Shown here: one piece after another, positions 27,952 to 38,232 of the stretch
Numbering within the stretch: the stretch's first letter is position 1
How the letters are laid out: each line of letters starts with the position of its first letter
Source of the DNA: an uncultured Pelagibacteraceae bacterium
GTDB taxonomy: Bacteria; Pseudomonadota; Alphaproteobacteria; Pelagibacterales; Pelagibacteraceae
Length of the DNA: 64,000 bases
NCBI GenBank assembly: GCA_902572515.1
Contig: CACGGJ010000002.1
Location: 62,001 to 126,000, forward strand
Reading direction: 5' to 3'
Position numbers and translations under genes: made by a program
Notes under the pieces: model-generated
Databases searched by the model: none
What the model was told of the DNA's origin: nothing
Seen by the model: only the letters and a program-made list of their open reading frames with translations

Positions 27952-28743
27952 ATGATTAGATTTTTAAAAATTATTTTTTTACTCATTTTTATTACATCAA
28001 ATGCTTTAGCAGGATCTGATGGAGACTTAAAGTTGTCAAATAAAAGCAAATCTACTAAAGATTGTTTTGAACCACTTAACCGGGCAACTTTTGCCTTGAA
28101 TCAAGGTTTGGATAAAGCTGTTTTAAAACCTGTAGCTAAAGGATACAGATCTTTACCAGCTCCAATAAAAAGAGGAACTGGTAATGTTTTAAATAATCTA
28201 TCAACTTTGATAACTATTCCAAATAATGTGTTACAGGGTGATATAAAACTTGCAGCAATTAATACTGGAAGATTAGTTGTAAATACAACAATTGGAATAT
28301 TAGGTATATTTGATCCCGCATCTGAAATGGGTTTTCCTAAATATGTTAAAGAAGATTACGGACAAACATTAGGAGCTTGGGGAGTTGGTCCAGGTTGTTA
28401 TTTAGTTTTGCCAGTTTTAGGACCGTCTTCAATTAGGGACACTGCAGGCATGTTTGTTAATGTTATGGGTGGTGATCCTTATTATAATATTTCAGTAAAT
28501 GGTAATAATGAATATTTAGATGGTAAATTTTTTGCTGCTACAAAAATGTTATCAGGTGTAGAGTTTAGAGCAAATAATATTGAGTCATTAGATAATTTAG
28601 AGACAAATTCTGTAGATTTTTATGCTTCGGTTAAAAGTTTATATACTCAAGATAGAGAGAATAAAATTAAAAATATTCAACGAGGAAGCATAGAAGTAAT
28701 TTATAATGAAGATGGTGATTGGGAAGAGATAGATACAAAGTAA
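27952..28743 (+). CDS. mlaA: MlaA-like (VacJ) outer-membrane lipid asymmetry protein
   Basis: Outer-membrane component of the Mla pathway, which removes misplaced phospholipids from the outer leaflet. It carries the VacJ hallmarks DCFEPLNRATFALNQGLDKA, NVLNNLSTLITIPNNVLQGD, GRLVVNTTIGILGIFDPASEMG, EDYGQTLGAWGVGPGCYLVLPVLGPS. The N-terminal signal ends ITSNALAG, a signal peptidase I site, without the lipobox Cys found in enterobacterial MlaA. There are 263 aa. It is followed after 12 bases by mlaC, so the pair forms a small operon; mlaFEDB genes are not in the window. Confidence 0.93.
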   Translation: MIRFLKIIFLLIFITSNALAGSDGDLKLSNKSKSTKDCFEPLNRATFALNQGLDKAVLKPVAKGYRSLPAPIKRGTGNVLNNLSTLITIPNNVLQGDIKLAAINTGRLVVNTTIGILGIFDPASEMGFPKYVKEDYGQTLGAWGVGPGCYLVLPVLGPSSIRDTAGMFVNVMGGDPYYNISVNGNNEYLDGKFFAATKMLSGVEFRANNIESLDNLETNSVDFYASVKSLYTQDRENKIKNIQRGSIEVIYNEDGDWEEIDTK

Positions 28744-28755
28744 ACACACAATAAA

Positions 28756-29349
28756 ATGAAAAGATTATTTATTTTTACTCTTTTTGTAATAATTTTTTTC
28801 ACAAATTTTAATCAGGCATATTCTATTTCGCCCGATGTATTTATTCAATCAACAGTCAATAGAGCTTCTCAAATATTATCTAGAGATTTATCTAAAGAAG
28901 AAAAAATAAAACAACTAAAAATAATTGCAAAAGAAACTGTAGATATAAGGGGTGTTGGCTTTTACTCCCTAGGTTCTGCAAGAAAAGAAATTAGCAATGA
29001 TCAAAAAAATACTTATTTAGATTTGTTTGAGAATTACTTCTTAAAAAGTTTCTCAAGTAGATTAGCTGAATATACTAATCCAGAAATTGACGTAAAAAAC
29101 AAACAAATCTTAAATAATAATTACACTATAGTTAATAGTATTTTAATTGCCACTGATGATAGGCCCGAGGTGAAAATTGATTGGAGGGTTTATACAAAAA
29201 ATCCAGACAATCCTTTAATTAGAGATTTAATTATAGAAGGACTTAGTTTGGCAAGAACTCAAAAAGAGGAATTTGCATCTATTTTAAATTCCAATGATGG
29301 CGATATAAATGCTCTTTTCAAAATTTTAGAAAAATTTTCTAATAATTAA
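28756..29349 (+). CDS. mlaC: MlaC-like periplasmic phospholipid-binding protein
   Basis: Periplasmic shuttle that carries phospholipid between the outer-membrane MlaA complex and the inner-membrane Mla transporter. A signal peptide (FIFTLFVIIFFTNFNQAYS) precedes about 175 aa of Tol-toluene-tolerance (Ttg2D) type sequence. This includes FYSLGSARKEISNDQKNTYLDLFENYFLKSF near residue 75 and VDWRVYTKN-like strands (KIDWRVYTKNPDNPLIRDLIIEG). At 197 aa it has family length. The adjacent mlaA supports the call. Confidence 0.9.
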   Translation: MKRLFIFTLFVIIFFTNFNQAYSISPDVFIQSTVNRASQILSRDLSKEEKIKQLKIIAKETVDIRGVGFYSLGSARKEISNDQKNTYLDLFENYFLKSFSSRLAEYTNPEIDVKNKQILNNNYTIVNSILIATDDRPEVKIDWRVYTKNPDNPLIRDLIIEGLSLARTQKEEFASILNSNDGDINALFKILEKFSNN

Positions 29350-29363
29350 TTTTTTATTGGATT

Positions 29364-29440
29364 TGGTGGGCCCGCCAGGACTCGAACCTGGGACCAATAC
29401 ATTATGAGTGTACTGCTCTAACCAACTGAGCTACAGGCCC
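29364..29440 (-). tRNA. tRNA with CAU anticodon, probably Ile2 (elongator Met possible)
   Basis: A 77-nt cloverleaf with encoded CCA. The acceptor is GGGCCTG, the D-arm GCTC-AGTTGGTTA-GAGC has G18G19, the anticodon arm is GTACA-CTCATAA-TGTAT (anticodon CAT), and the T-arm is CCAGG-TTCGAAC-CTGG-. All canonical core bases are present. C4-G69 and C5-G68 in the acceptor are the pairs recognised by the lysidine synthetase TilS, favouring tRNA-Ile2 (lysidine at C34). Elongator Met cannot be excluded without comparing all CAT tRNAs of the genome. Confidence 0.9.
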
Positions 29441-29499
29441 AAAAATTAAGAATTTACTATATCATTTTTTTATACTTATCAATTAAAGATAATCATAAA

Positions 29500-29574
29500 T
29501 GGTGGGCCGTGTTGGTTACGCTCCAACTACCCCTGCAATGTCAATGCAGTACTCTACTATTGAGCTAACGGCCC
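29500..29574 (-). tRNA. tRNA-Val (GAC) with non-canonical T- and D-loops
   Basis: A 75-nt cloverleaf with encoded CCA. The acceptor GGGCCGT/ACGGCCC pairs fully, the anticodon arm is CTGCA-TTGACAT-TGCAG (anticodon GAC), and the T-stem is GTTGG/CCAAC. All stems are intact. However the T-loop reads AGCGTAA instead of TTCRANY, the D-loop is AATAGTA with A at position 18, and position 48 is A. It may be a functional but degenerate tRNA or a decaying copy; see findings. Confidence 0.8.
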
Positions 29575-29579
29575 AAATT

Positions 29580-31403
29580 TTAACTTTCTAAAAAACTTTT
29601 TAATTGTTTTGATCTACTTGGATGCTTAAGTTTTCTTAAAGCTTTAGCTTCAATTTGTCTTATTCTTTCTCTTGTTACAGAAAACTGAAGACCAACTTCC
29701 TCGAGTGTATGATCAGTATTCATTCCGACACCAAATCTCATTCTCAGCACTCTCTCTTCTCTTGGAGTTAATGTAGACAAAATTTTTGTTGTTGCTTCGC
29801 CAAGATTTGATTTTATAGCTTGCTCAAGAGGCGCAAGGGCTTTCGTATCTTCTATAAAATCTCCTAAACTGCTGTCCTCCTCGTCTCCAACAGGTTTTTC
29901 TAATGATACTGGTTCTTTAGAAATTTTTAAAACCTTCCTTACTTTATCAAGTGGCATCCTTAATTTTTGAGCTAACTCTTCTGGGGTAGCCTCTCTACCA
30001 AATTCGCTTAAAATTAATCTTTGAGTTCTAACAATTTTATTTATTGTTTCTATCATATGAACTGGAATTCTTATTGTTCTAGCTTGATCTGCAATTGATC
30101 TTGTAATTGCTTGTCTTATCCACCAGGTTGCATATGTTGAAAATTTATATCCTCTTCTATATTCAAATTTGTCAACTGCCTTCATAAGGCCGATATTTCC
30201 TTCTTGAATTAAATCTAAAAATTGAAGACCTCTATTAGTGTATTTTTTAGCAATTGAAATGACAAGTCTTAAGTTTGCTTCAACCATTTCTTTTTTAGCA
30301 ATTCTAGATTCTTTTTCTCCTTTTTGAATTCTGCTCACTAATTTTTTAAAATCAGTAACAGATATTCCAAGCTTATTGCTTATTTCAATTAATCTTTCTC
30401 TAATATTTTTAAATTCATCTTTATATTTATTAAAAAATTGCTTCCATATATTATTTGTATCTAAAAATTTTTTTAAATTAGGATTTATTTCATTTCCTAC
30501 ATAAAATTTAATGAATTCACTTCTTTGAATTTTATGATCTAAAGCAAATCGTAGTAAATTACCTTCAAGAGATATTATTTTTTTATTTTCAACATAATGT
30601 TTTTGAACAAGTTCCTCTAAAACCGATGGAGAGAGCTGAAGTGATTTGATATTTTCTAAAATATCATTTACAATTTTCTCATAACCTTTTTCTTTAGCAG
30701 GTGAAAAGTTTCTAGAATTCAATATACATTCTAGTTTTTCTTTCTGATATTTTATTAATTTATTATATTCTTTAGTAAGAATATTAATAGTTTTTAAAAC
30801 TTTTGGTTTAATTTCAGTTTCCATGGCAGCAAGCGTGGGATTAAAATCATCATCCTCATCTCCAGAACTTTCATCTTTATCAGTTTCTCCTGAATTTTTT
30901 TGTTTAGCACTAGGTCCGGTAGACTCGTCTTCCATATAATTTGTATCAATATCAATTATTTCTCTCACTAAAATTTCATCTCTATTGAGCTGATCATTCC
31001 ATTCAAAAAATTGTTGAGCAGTTATTGGACTTTGAGAAAGAGCAATTAGCATCACATCTTTACCGGCCTCAATTCTTTTTGCAATTGCAATCTCGCCCTC
31101 TCTAGAAAGCAACTCAACTCCACCCATCTCACGTAAATACATTCTGATAGGATCATCACTTTTTTCAATTGTTTTTCCCTCTTCCTTACTAGAGTTTTCT
31201 TTTTTTCTTAAAACTTTATAATCTGATTTTTTTTCTACTAAATTAATCTTCTCATCCAAAATATGAATAAATGCTTGAGATAAATTTTCATCAGACAAAT
31301 TTCTTTTACCTAGAGATTTAGATAGCTCTTCATAAGTAATAAAGCCTCTATGGGTCCCTCGCCCCATTAATCTAGCAAATGATTTAGTAATAATTCTTTC
31401 CAC
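29580..31403 (-). CDS. rpoD: RNA polymerase primary sigma factor RpoD (sigma70)
   Basis: Housekeeping sigma factor. Region 1.1-like [13 protein letters not shown] is at the N-terminus, region 1.2 is [22 protein letters not shown], and a non-conserved acidic insert holds [15 protein letters not shown]. Region 2 includes [22 protein letters not shown] and [20 protein letters not shown], followed by regions 3 and 4 with the C-terminal helix-turn-helix [21 protein letters not shown]. There are 607 aa. The start is GTG at 31403. It follows yqeY and dnaG, the classic macromolecular-synthesis order, and sits five bases before tRNA-Val. Confidence 0.97.
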   Translation of the reverse strand: MERIITKSFARLMGRGTHRGFITYEELSKSLGKRNLSDENLSQAFIHILDEKINLVEKKSDYKVLRKKENSSKEEGKTIEKSDDPIRMYLREMGGVELLSREGEIAIAKRIEAGKDVMLIALSQSPITAQQFFEWNDQLNRDEILVREIIDIDTNYMEDESTGPSAKQKNSGETDKDESSGDEDDDFNPTLAAMETEIKPKVLKTINILTKEYNKLIKYQKEKLECILNSRNFSPAKEKGYEKIVNDILENIKSLQLSPSVLEELVQKHYVENKKIISLEGNLLRFALDHKIQRSEFIKFYVGNEINPNLKKFLDTNNIWKQFFNKYKDEFKNIRERLIEISNKLGISVTDFKKLVSRIQKGEKESRIAKKEMVEANLRLVISIAKKYTNRGLQFLDLIQEGNIGLMKAVDKFEYRRGYKFSTYATWWIRQAITRSIADQARTIRIPVHMIETINKIVRTQRLILSEFGREATPEELAQKLRMPLDKVRKVLKISKEPVSLEKPVGDEEDSSLGDFIEDTKALAPLEQAIKSNLGEATTKILSTLTPREERVLRMRFGVGMNTDHTLEEVGLQFSVTRERIRQIEAKALRKLKHPSRSKQLKSFLES

Positions 31404-31470
31404 GATAATTTGAGTTTAGAGATCTTATATAGTGTCAATTATATAAAAATCTATTACTAATTTAGTCAGT

Positions 31471-33246
31471 TTAATTGAGATTCTGCTTTTTTTTAAGCTC
31501 TTTTAGCTCATTAAATGTAGACTCGCTCATATCCACAGAGAACTTCGATTCTAATTCCTGGATTCTGAACTCAAGATCATAATTCATTAAATCTCTAGAG
31601 ATGTCCTCTAATAATTCTATTATTTTTTGATCATCATTAGATTGGTTTTTTAGAATATGTTTGATTGGAGCAAATTTATTTATTTTTTCTGCTAATTGAT
31701 TATCCAAGTTAAGATCTTGGATTGTAATTTGTGAACTAGATTTTAATTTTTCAGTAATCATTTCAAATATTTTTTTATTAAACTCCGTAAAAAATTTAAT
31801 GTTTTCAATCAAATGAATATTTGCTTGAAACAAATCTAGCTTATTTATGACCAAATATAATACAGAAAACTCTTTTAATTCAACACCAGTCAAAGACTGA
31901 CTTTCTTTAAAATATTTTTTTGTACTTTCCAAAGATTTTGCTTTCTTTGAATAAAATCTTTTATTATTTTGATTGGAATGTGGTGTTAACTCAGCTATTT
32001 TTTCTAAAAAATATTCCAAAACATATTTTTTTATAAAATCATCTTTTATTGTATTTGCAATTCCTCTTAGTTTTTTCTCAAAAATAGCCATTGATGAAGG
32101 ATTATTTTTTGTTTGTTTTTTATAATGACTAAAAATAAATTGATGAATAGATAATTTACTCTGTTTTGTAAAATCTATAAAATTAGCCTTACCATTTTTA
32201 TTTACATAGCTATCTGGGTCCTCTTTATCTGGAAGAAATAAAAATGAAATTTGTTTTTCAGGTTTCAGTTCCTTTATTGAATTTTCAGCAGCTCTAACAG
32301 CAGCTTTATATCCACTTTCATCACCATCAAAGCATATTATGATGTCATCAAAAAATTGATTTAAAGTTAAAATTTGTTTATCAGTTAAAGATGTACCAAG
32401 ATTTGCTACTGCATTATCTATTCCATTTTTACTTAGACCTACTACATCCATGTATCCCTCAACCAGATAAATATGATCGATTTTATTGGAAAGCTTTCTA
32501 GCTAGATCCAAATTATATAAATTTGATCCTTTTTTAAAAAAATTTGTTTCAGGTGAATTTATATATTTTGCTAGATAATCTAAATTTTCAATTATTCTTC
32601 CACCAAGAGCAATTGGTTGACCTGAAATATTATTTATCGGAAATATTAATCGACCTCTAAATCTTTCGACATAAATTTTTTTTTTCTCGTCTAAATAGAA
32701 TAAACCAGTTTCTGCTAAAGTTTGTTCACTATAATCTTCTTTCAATTTTTCGAAAAAATTTGGATTTTTTTCTATGTATCCTATTTTAAATTTTTTTACT
32801 TCATCTTTACCTAGTGATCTATTTTTTAAATAATCTCTAGCAATTGAATATGATTCATTTTTTAAAAGTTCATTGTGATAAAAATCTACATAATGAGTAA
32901 AAATAGATTTGTACTCATTCCATTTTTTCTCTCTTTCTTCATCTTGTTTTGAAAACATATGCGGTTGCATACCCGCTAATTGAGCTAAATATTTAACAGC
33001 TTCGCCAAATTTTAAATTTTGAGTTTTCATAACAAAATCAAAAATGTTGCCATGTTCTGAAGTTGCGAAACAATGATAAAATTCTTTTTCATCATTCACA
33101 GTAAATGATGGTGTTTTTTCATTTTTGAAAGGTGATAAACCTACAAATTCTTTACCTCTTTTTTTTAAAGAAACAGTTTTTGATACTACCGTTGAAACTT
33201 TCAATCTACTTTTAATTTCATCAAGATACTCTTTTGGGTATTTCAT
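31471..33246 (-). CDS. dnaG: DNA primase DnaG with degenerate zinc-binding site
   Basis: Primase synthesising RNA primers at replication forks. The N-terminal CHC2-type domain is recognisable (FVGLSPFKNEKTPSF...FYHCFATSEHGNIFDFV, residues 34-72). Three of the four usual zinc ligands are replaced: Ser38, Lys41 and Thr62 stand where Cys, His and Cys are found, and only Cys59 remains. The RNAP core and TOPRIM domain are intact, with FRGRLIFPI, ALGGRIIE, YLVEGYMDVVGL and ICFDGDESGYKAA. There are 591 aa. It shares one base with the yqeY stop and precedes rpoD. Confidence 0.95.
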   Translation of the reverse strand: MKYPKEYLDEIKSRLKVSTVVSKTVSLKKRGKEFVGLSPFKNEKTPSFTVNDEKEFYHCFATSEHGNIFDFVMKTQNLKFGEAVKYLAQLAGMQPHMFSKQDEEREKKWNEYKSIFTHYVDFYHNELLKNESYSIARDYLKNRSLGKDEVKKFKIGYIEKNPNFFEKLKEDYSEQTLAETGLFYLDEKKKIYVERFRGRLIFPINNISGQPIALGGRIIENLDYLAKYINSPETNFFKKGSNLYNLDLARKLSNKIDHIYLVEGYMDVVGLSKNGIDNAVANLGTSLTDKQILTLNQFFDDIIICFDGDESGYKAAVRAAENSIKELKPEKQISFLFLPDKEDPDSYVNKNGKANFIDFTKQSKLSIHQFIFSHYKKQTKNNPSSMAIFEKKLRGIANTIKDDFIKKYVLEYFLEKIAELTPHSNQNNKRFYSKKAKSLESTKKYFKESQSLTGVELKEFSVLYLVINKLDLFQANIHLIENIKFFTEFNKKIFEMITEKLKSSSQITIQDLNLDNQLAEKINKFAPIKHILKNQSNDDQKIIELLEDISRDLMNYDLEFRIQELESKFSVDMSESTFNELKELKKKQNLN

Positions 33247-33707
33247 TATTTATTTAATAATTCTTTAATCATTGATCCTGCTTTGGAAAAATCAATTTCG
33301 TCTGCATGAGTTTTTTTAAGTTCGCCCATAACTTTTCCCATATCTTTTAATGAGTTTGCTCCAATTTTCGAAATAACATCTGCACAAATTTTCTTAGTTT
33401 CCTCTTCACTAAGCTGCTTTGGTAAGAAACTCGTTAAAATATCATATTCATTTTGTTCAACCTCTAAAAGATCTGTTCTATTATTTTTTTTATAAATATC
33501 GATCGATTCGGCACGCTGCTTAACCATTTTTTTTAAAAGTTTCTTAATATCCTCATCATCAGTCTCCTTTTTATTAGGGCCCGATCTGTTAACAATGTCT
33601 AAATCCTTAACAGAAGATAATATTAACCTATAGGTTGATATTTTATTTTTATCTTTAGATTTAAGAGCATTTTTATATTCGTTTTCAATGGTTTGTTTTA
33701 AAGACAT
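33246..33707 (-). CDS. yqeY: GatB/YqeY domain protein
   Basis: A 153-aa helical protein of the YqeY family, related to the C-terminal tail domain of GatB. The N-terminal MSLKQTIENEYKNALKSKDKNKISTYRLILSSVK, central QRAESIDIYKKNNRTDLLEVEQNEYDILTSFLPKQLSEEE and C-terminal MGKVMGELKKTHADEIDFSKAGSMIKELL all fit. The family may help tRNA-dependent amidation, but its role is not settled. It is the first gene of the yqeY-dnaG-rpoD operon, a common bacterial arrangement. Start ATG at 33707; divergent from carA across 126 bases. Confidence 0.9.
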   Translation of the reverse strand: MSLKQTIENEYKNALKSKDKNKISTYRLILSSVKDLDIVNRSGPNKKETDDEDIKKLLKKMVKQRAESIDIYKKNNRTDLLEVEQNEYDILTSFLPKQLSEEETKKICADVISKIGANSLKDMGKVMGELKKTHADEIDFSKAGSMIKELLNK

Positions 33708-33833
33708 AATTTTTTAATCTACTTTAAAGAAAAAATTCTTCAAAAGAAAAATTGTTTTTTTACAATTTTATATTACATCTCTGTTGCGATAATAAAGCAA
33801 TTATTGTATTAACCTTTAACTCATGAGTTGTAA

Positions 33834-35030
33834 TTGATCAAAAAAGCAAAAAAAAATAACTCAAAAATAAAATCTCAAATCAATACAGGCGTTTTAGTTC
33901 TCGAAAATAAAAAAGTATTCAAAGGAATTGGAATTGGTTACCAGGGAGATGCCACTGGCGAAGTTTGCTTTAATACATCATTAACAGGCTATCAAGAAAT
34001 TATCTCTGACCCATCATATGCAGGTCAAATTATTAACTTTACCTTTCCGCATATAGGAAATGTTGGAACTAACAAAGAAGACCATGAATCTGATAAAATA
34101 TGGGCAAGAGGAGTAATAATTAACTCTGAAATAACTTCACCCTCAAATTACAGATCGTTCCTGCATTTAGATTCTTGGCTTAAGAAAAATAAAATTGTTG
34201 GAATTACTGGATTAGACACCAGAAGCCTCACAAACTTTATTAGAGACAAAGGCGCTCCCAAAGGCACAATTAGTTATTCAAAAAAAGGAAAGTTTAATAT
34301 TAATAAATTAACTAATTTTACCATCAAATGGAGTGGATTAAAAAATCTTGATCTTGCAGAAGTAGTTTCCACTCAAAAAAATTATATTTGGAAAGGTCTT
34401 AAAACCTGGAAAAAAGAATTTGGATATAAGAAAAATAATAAAAATTCATTTCATGTTGTTGCAATTGATTATGGAATAAAAAAAAATATCCTAAGATATT
34501 TTTCTGACTTTAATTGTAAAGTTACAGTTGTTTCTTGTAAAACTAGTGCGCAAAAAATTTTAGCTTTAAAACCAAATGGAATATTTTTATCAAATGGTCC
34601 TGGTGATCCAGCTGCAACAGGAAAATATGCTATAGAAATTATTAAAGATTTAATTAAAAAAAATTTACCAATATTTGGTATTTGTTTGGGTCATCAAATT
34701 TTAGCATTGGCATTAGGTGGTAAAACAAAGAAAATGAAGCTTGGTCATAGAGGAGCAAATCACCCTGTTAAAAATTTAATTCATGATAATGTAGAAATAA
34801 CAAGTCAAAACCATGGATTTGAAGTAGTTAAAGAAACATTACCAAAAAATATTGAAGTCACACATAAATCTTTATTTGATAACAGTATTGAAGGTATCAA
34901 ACTAAAAAATAAACCAGTCTTTTCAGTTCAATATCATCCAGAGTCTAATCCAGGACCTCAAGATAGTGTTTATTTGTTTCAAGAATTTATTAACAACATG
35001 AAAAAAAATGCCAAAAAGAAAAGATATTAA
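33834..35030 (+). CDS. carA: Carbamoyl-phosphate synthase small (glutaminase) subunit
   Basis: Hydrolyses glutamine to feed ammonia to CarB for arginine and pyrimidine synthesis. The class I glutamine amidotransferase triad is seen as [15 protein letters not shown] (Cys nucleophile) and [10 protein letters not shown] (His, Glu). The N-terminal [24 protein letters not shown] is typical of CarA. There are 398 aa. A stop (TAA) directly precedes the TTG at 33834 and no ATG occurs in the first 25 codons, so TTG is the likely start. A four-codon ATG mini-ORF ends over it. The 3' end overlaps carB by 23 bases. Confidence 0.95.
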   Translation: MIKKAKKNNSKIKSQINTGVLVLENKKVFKGIGIGYQGDATGEVCFNTSLTGYQEIISDPSYAGQIINFTFPHIGNVGTNKEDHESDKIWARGVIINSEITSPSNYRSFLHLDSWLKKNKIVGITGLDTRSLTNFIRDKGAPKGTISYSKKGKFNINKLTNFTIKWSGLKNLDLAEVVSTQKNYIWKGLKTWKKEFGYKKNNKNSFHVVAIDYGIKKNILRYFSDFNCKVTVVSCKTSAQKILALKPNGIFLSNGPGDPAATGKYAIEIIKDLIKKNLPIFGICLGHQILALALGGKTKKMKLGHRGANHPVKNLIHDNVEITSQNHGFEVVKETLPKNIEVTHKSLFDNSIEGIKLKNKPVFSVQYHPESNPGPQDSVYLFQEFINNMKKNAKKKRY

Positions 35031-38000
35031 AAAAATATTAGTTGTAGGAGCTGGTCCAATAATTATAGGACAAGCATGTGAATTTGATTATTCAGGGACA
35101 CAAGCATGTAAAGCTCTTAAAGATGAGGGTTATAAAGTAGTCTTAATAAACTCAAATCCTGCAACAATTATGACAGATCCAGATGTTGCGGATAAAACTT
35201 ATATTGAGCCCATTACACTTAATGTATTAGAAAAAATTCTCAAAAAAGAAAAACCAGATGCAATTCTACCGACAATGGGTGGCCAAACCGCGCTTAACCT
35301 AGCGATGGAAGCAGAAAAAAAAGGAATACTCAAAAAATATAAAATTGAATTGATAGGAGCAAATTCTAAAGCAATTTCTAATGCCGAGGATAGAAAGAAA
35401 TTTAGAAAAAATATGATAGATATTGGTTTAGATTTACCAAAATCAGAAATCGTAAATAATAATAATCAAGCATCAAAAGTATTAAAAAAAATTGGTTTAC
35501 CTGCAATTATAAGACCTGCTTTCACACTAGGTGGGCTTGGTGGGGGAATAGCCAAAACTAGAAAAGATTATTTAAAGATTGTTAAAAATGGATTGCATGA
35601 ATCTCCAGTAAACCAAGTTCTTGTAGAAGAGTGCTTAGAGGGTTGGAAAGAATTTGAGATGGAGGTTGTAAGAGATAAGAAAGATAACTGTATCATCATT
35701 TGCTCGATTGAAAATATAGATCCAATGGGAATTCATACGGGTGACTCAGTAACAATTGCACCAGCTCTTACACTTACAGATAAAGAATACCAAGTAATGA
35801 GAAACGCATCTATTGCATGTTTGAGAAAAATTGGAGTTGAAACTGGAGGATCAAATGTTCAGTTTGCTATCAATCCTAAAAATGGTCGAATGGTTGTCAT
35901 TGAAATGAATCCACGTGTATCAAGATCATCAGCACTTGCATCAAAAGCAACTGGATTTCCAATTGCGAAAGTAGCTGCAAAATTAGCGGTTGGTTATACT
36001 CTGGATGAATTAAAAAATGAAATAACTAAAGTTACTCCTGCATCATTTGAACCAAGTATAGATTATGTTGTGACTAAAATTCCAAGATTTACATTTGAAA
36101 AATTTTCTACTTCTCCTGCAACTTTAGGGACATCAATGAAATCGGTAGGTGAAGCAATGGCCATTGGAAGAAACTTTAAAGAATCTTTGCAAAAGGCGCT
36201 GGTATCTCTTGAAACTGGTTTTTCAGGTTTAGACAGAATTTTTGATTTAAATAAAAAGCAAATTGAAAAGAAGCTTAAAGAGACTATTCCAAATAAGATA
36301 TTACTTGTTGCCGAAGCAATTAGAAAAAAAATTAACTTAAAGAAAATATATAGTTTATCTAAAATTGACCCTTGGTTTTTAGAACAAATTAAAGAGATTG
36401 TTGATTGTGAAGCACAGATCAAAAACAAGGGACTTCCTAAAGATTTTGTAGAATTTAATAAAATAAAATCAATAGGATTTTCAGATAAAAAACTTTCGGA
36501 ATTAACTAAAACTTCTGAAGACATTGTTAGAAGAAAAAGATCAGCGCTTAAAATATTTCCAGTTTATAAAAAAGTAGACACTTGCGCGGCTGAATTCAAA
36601 TCTTTTACTCCTTATATGTACTCAACCTATCAAAGAAATTTTTCAATTAACTCTGAATGTGAAGCTGATCCATCCAATAAGAAAAAAATAATTATTCTTG
36701 GAGGTGGACCAAATAGAATTGGTCAAGGAATTGAGTTTGATTATTGCTGTTGTCAGGCAAGTTTTTCATTAAAAGACGCAGGTTTTGAGACTATCATGGT
36801 TAATTGTAACCCTGAAACAGTATCAACAGACTATGATACAAGTGATAGATTATACTTTGAACCTTTAAAAGAAGAATACGTTTTTAATATAATTAAAAAA
36901 GAGCAAGAAAAAGGAAACCTTATAGGTGTAATAGCTCAGTTTGGAGGCCAAACTCCAATTAAACTTGCTAAATTTTTGCACGATAATAAGCTTCCAATTT
37001 TAGGAACTCAATATACTTCTATCGATTTAGCAGAGGATAGAGATAGATTTAGAAATTTATTAAATAAATTAAAACTAAAACAAGCAGAGAGTGGGATTGC
37101 AAAGACATTTAATCAGGCAATAAAAATTGCAGACAAAATAGGATTACCATTAATGGTAAGACCTTCATATGTTCTAGGTGGAAGAGCAATGGAAATTGTT
37201 CATGAAAAAAATCAGCTTAAAAAATTTGTTGAAGAGGCATTTAAAGCCGCAGAAGAAAATCCAATTTTGATTGACAAATTTATTGATCATGCAATGGAAG
37301 TAGATGTGGATGCCATATCAGACGGAAAACAGGTTCACGTTGCTGGAATTATGCAACATATCGAAGAAGCTGGAATCCATTCAGGAGACTCAGCCTGTAG
37401 TTTACCACCTGTATCAATTAAACCTTATCTTCTTAAAGAAATAGAAAATCAAACTAAAAAACTTGCTATAGCCTTAAATGTAAAAGGTTTCATGAATATA
37501 CAGTTTGCAATTAAAAAGGATGAAATTTATGTGATTGAAGTAAATCCTAGAGCAAGTCGAACAGTACCTTTTGTGTCAAAAGCAAAAGGATTGCCCCTAG
37601 CTAAAATTGCATCAAGAGTAATGGCTGGTGAAAAGTTATCTAAGTTTAATTTAAAAGATAAATCTAAAGGTATGTACGCAGTTAAAGAAGCTGTATTTCC
37701 ATTTAATAAATTTCCCAACAGTGACTTATTATTAGGGCCTGAGATGAAGTCGACAGGAGAAGTTATGGGATTTGATAAAAATTTTGGAATGGCTTTTGCA
37801 AAAAGTCAGATTGCAGCAGCTAACTCATTACCAAAACAAGGATTAGCTTTTATATCTCTCAAAGATAGTCACAAAGATGAAGGAATAGATTTAGCAAAAG
37901 AACTTATTAAACTAAAGTTTACATTATGTGCAACAAAAGGAACTGCGGAATATATTCGAAAACATAAAATGAAATGTAAAATTATAAACAAAGTAAGCAC

Positions 38001-38232
38001 AGGTTCACCTCATATAGTAGATATTTTAGATTCTAAAAAAATTGCATTAGTAATAAATACTGGAGGTGGAAATAGTGAACACCGATTAAGTGATGCTATA
38101 GCATTAAGAAGAGCAACGCTTAAGAATAAAGTTCCTTATTGTACTAACATGTCTACTGCTCAAGCCTGTTTAGAAGCAATTAGATCGCTAAAAACAAAAA
38201 AACTAGAAGTGACTTCTCTTCAGGAAGTTTAA
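35008..38232 (+). CDS. carB: Carbamoyl-phosphate synthase large subunit
   Basis: Makes carbamoyl phosphate from bicarbonate, ammonia and two ATP. The 1074-aa chain has duplicated ATP-grasp halves: [25 protein letters not shown] at the N-terminus is echoed by [25 protein letters not shown] near residue 570. Each half carries an ATP-grasp segment ([22 protein letters not shown] and [22 protein letters not shown]). The C-terminal MGS-like allosteric domain ([13 protein letters not shown]) is present. The ATG lies inside the carA 3' end. Its stop and the convergent oxygenase-like gene's stop share the palindrome TTAA. Confidence 0.97.
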   Translation: MPKRKDIKKILVVGAGPIIIGQACEFDYSGTQACKALKDEGYKVVLINSNPATIMTDPDVADKTYIEPITLNVLEKILKKEKPDAILPTMGGQTALNLAMEAEKKGILKKYKIELIGANSKAISNAEDRKKFRKNMIDIGLDLPKSEIVNNNNQASKVLKKIGLPAIIRPAFTLGGLGGGIAKTRKDYLKIVKNGLHESPVNQVLVEECLEGWKEFEMEVVRDKKDNCIIICSIENIDPMGIHTGDSVTIAPALTLTDKEYQVMRNASIACLRKIGVETGGSNVQFAINPKNGRMVVIEMNPRVSRSSALASKATGFPIAKVAAKLAVGYTLDELKNEITKVTPASFEPSIDYVVTKIPRFTFEKFSTSPATLGTSMKSVGEAMAIGRNFKESLQKALVSLETGFSGLDRIFDLNKKQIEKKLKETIPNKILLVAEAIRKKINLKKIYSLSKIDPWFLEQIKEIVDCEAQIKNKGLPKDFVEFNKIKSIGFSDKKLSELTKTSEDIVRRKRSALKIFPVYKKVDTCAAEFKSFTPYMYSTYQRNFSINSECEADPSNKKKIIILGGGPNRIGQGIEFDYCCCQASFSLKDAGFETIMVNCNPETVSTDYDTSDRLYFEPLKEEYVFNIIKKEQEKGNLIGVIAQFGGQTPIKLAKFLHDNKLPILGTQYTSIDLAEDRDRFRNLLNKLKLKQAESGIAKTFNQAIKIADKIGLPLMVRPSYVLGGRAMEIVHEKNQLKKFVEEAFKAAEENPILIDKFIDHAMEVDVDAISDGKQVHVAGIMQHIEEAGIHSGDSACSLPPVSIKPYLLKEIENQTKKLAIALNVKGFMNIQFAIKKDEIYVIEVNPRASRTVPFVSKAKGLPLAKIASRVMAGEKLSKFNLKDKSKGMYAVKEAVFPFNKFPNSDLLLGPEMKSTGEVMGFDKNFGMAFAKSQIAAANSLPKQGLAFISLKDSHKDEGIDLAKELIKLKFTLCATKGTAEYIRKHKMKCKIINKVSTGSPHIVDILDSKKIALVINTGGGNSEHRLSDAIALRRATLKNKVPYCTNMSTAQACLEAIRSLKTKKLEVTSLQEV

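Noticed and set aside
31404-31470. TTGACA followed by TATAAG between dnaG and rpoD
   Set aside because: The hexamers are only a few bases apart, far too close for a sigma70 promoter, and no -10 box occurs at 16-18 bases.
31471-33246. Possible frameshift explaining the odd DnaG zinc motif
   Set aside because: Residues on both sides of each changed ligand align in the same frame, so substitutions and not an indel explain the change.
33748-33769. AAATTGT-T6-ACAATTT inverted repeat upstream of carA
   Set aside because: The stem is almost all A-T around a poly-T loop; such repeats are expected by chance here and do not sit at a clear terminator position.
36063-36524. 153-aa ORF antisense to carB
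   Set aside because: It is a shadow of a strongly conserved gene with no recognisable motif or start context.
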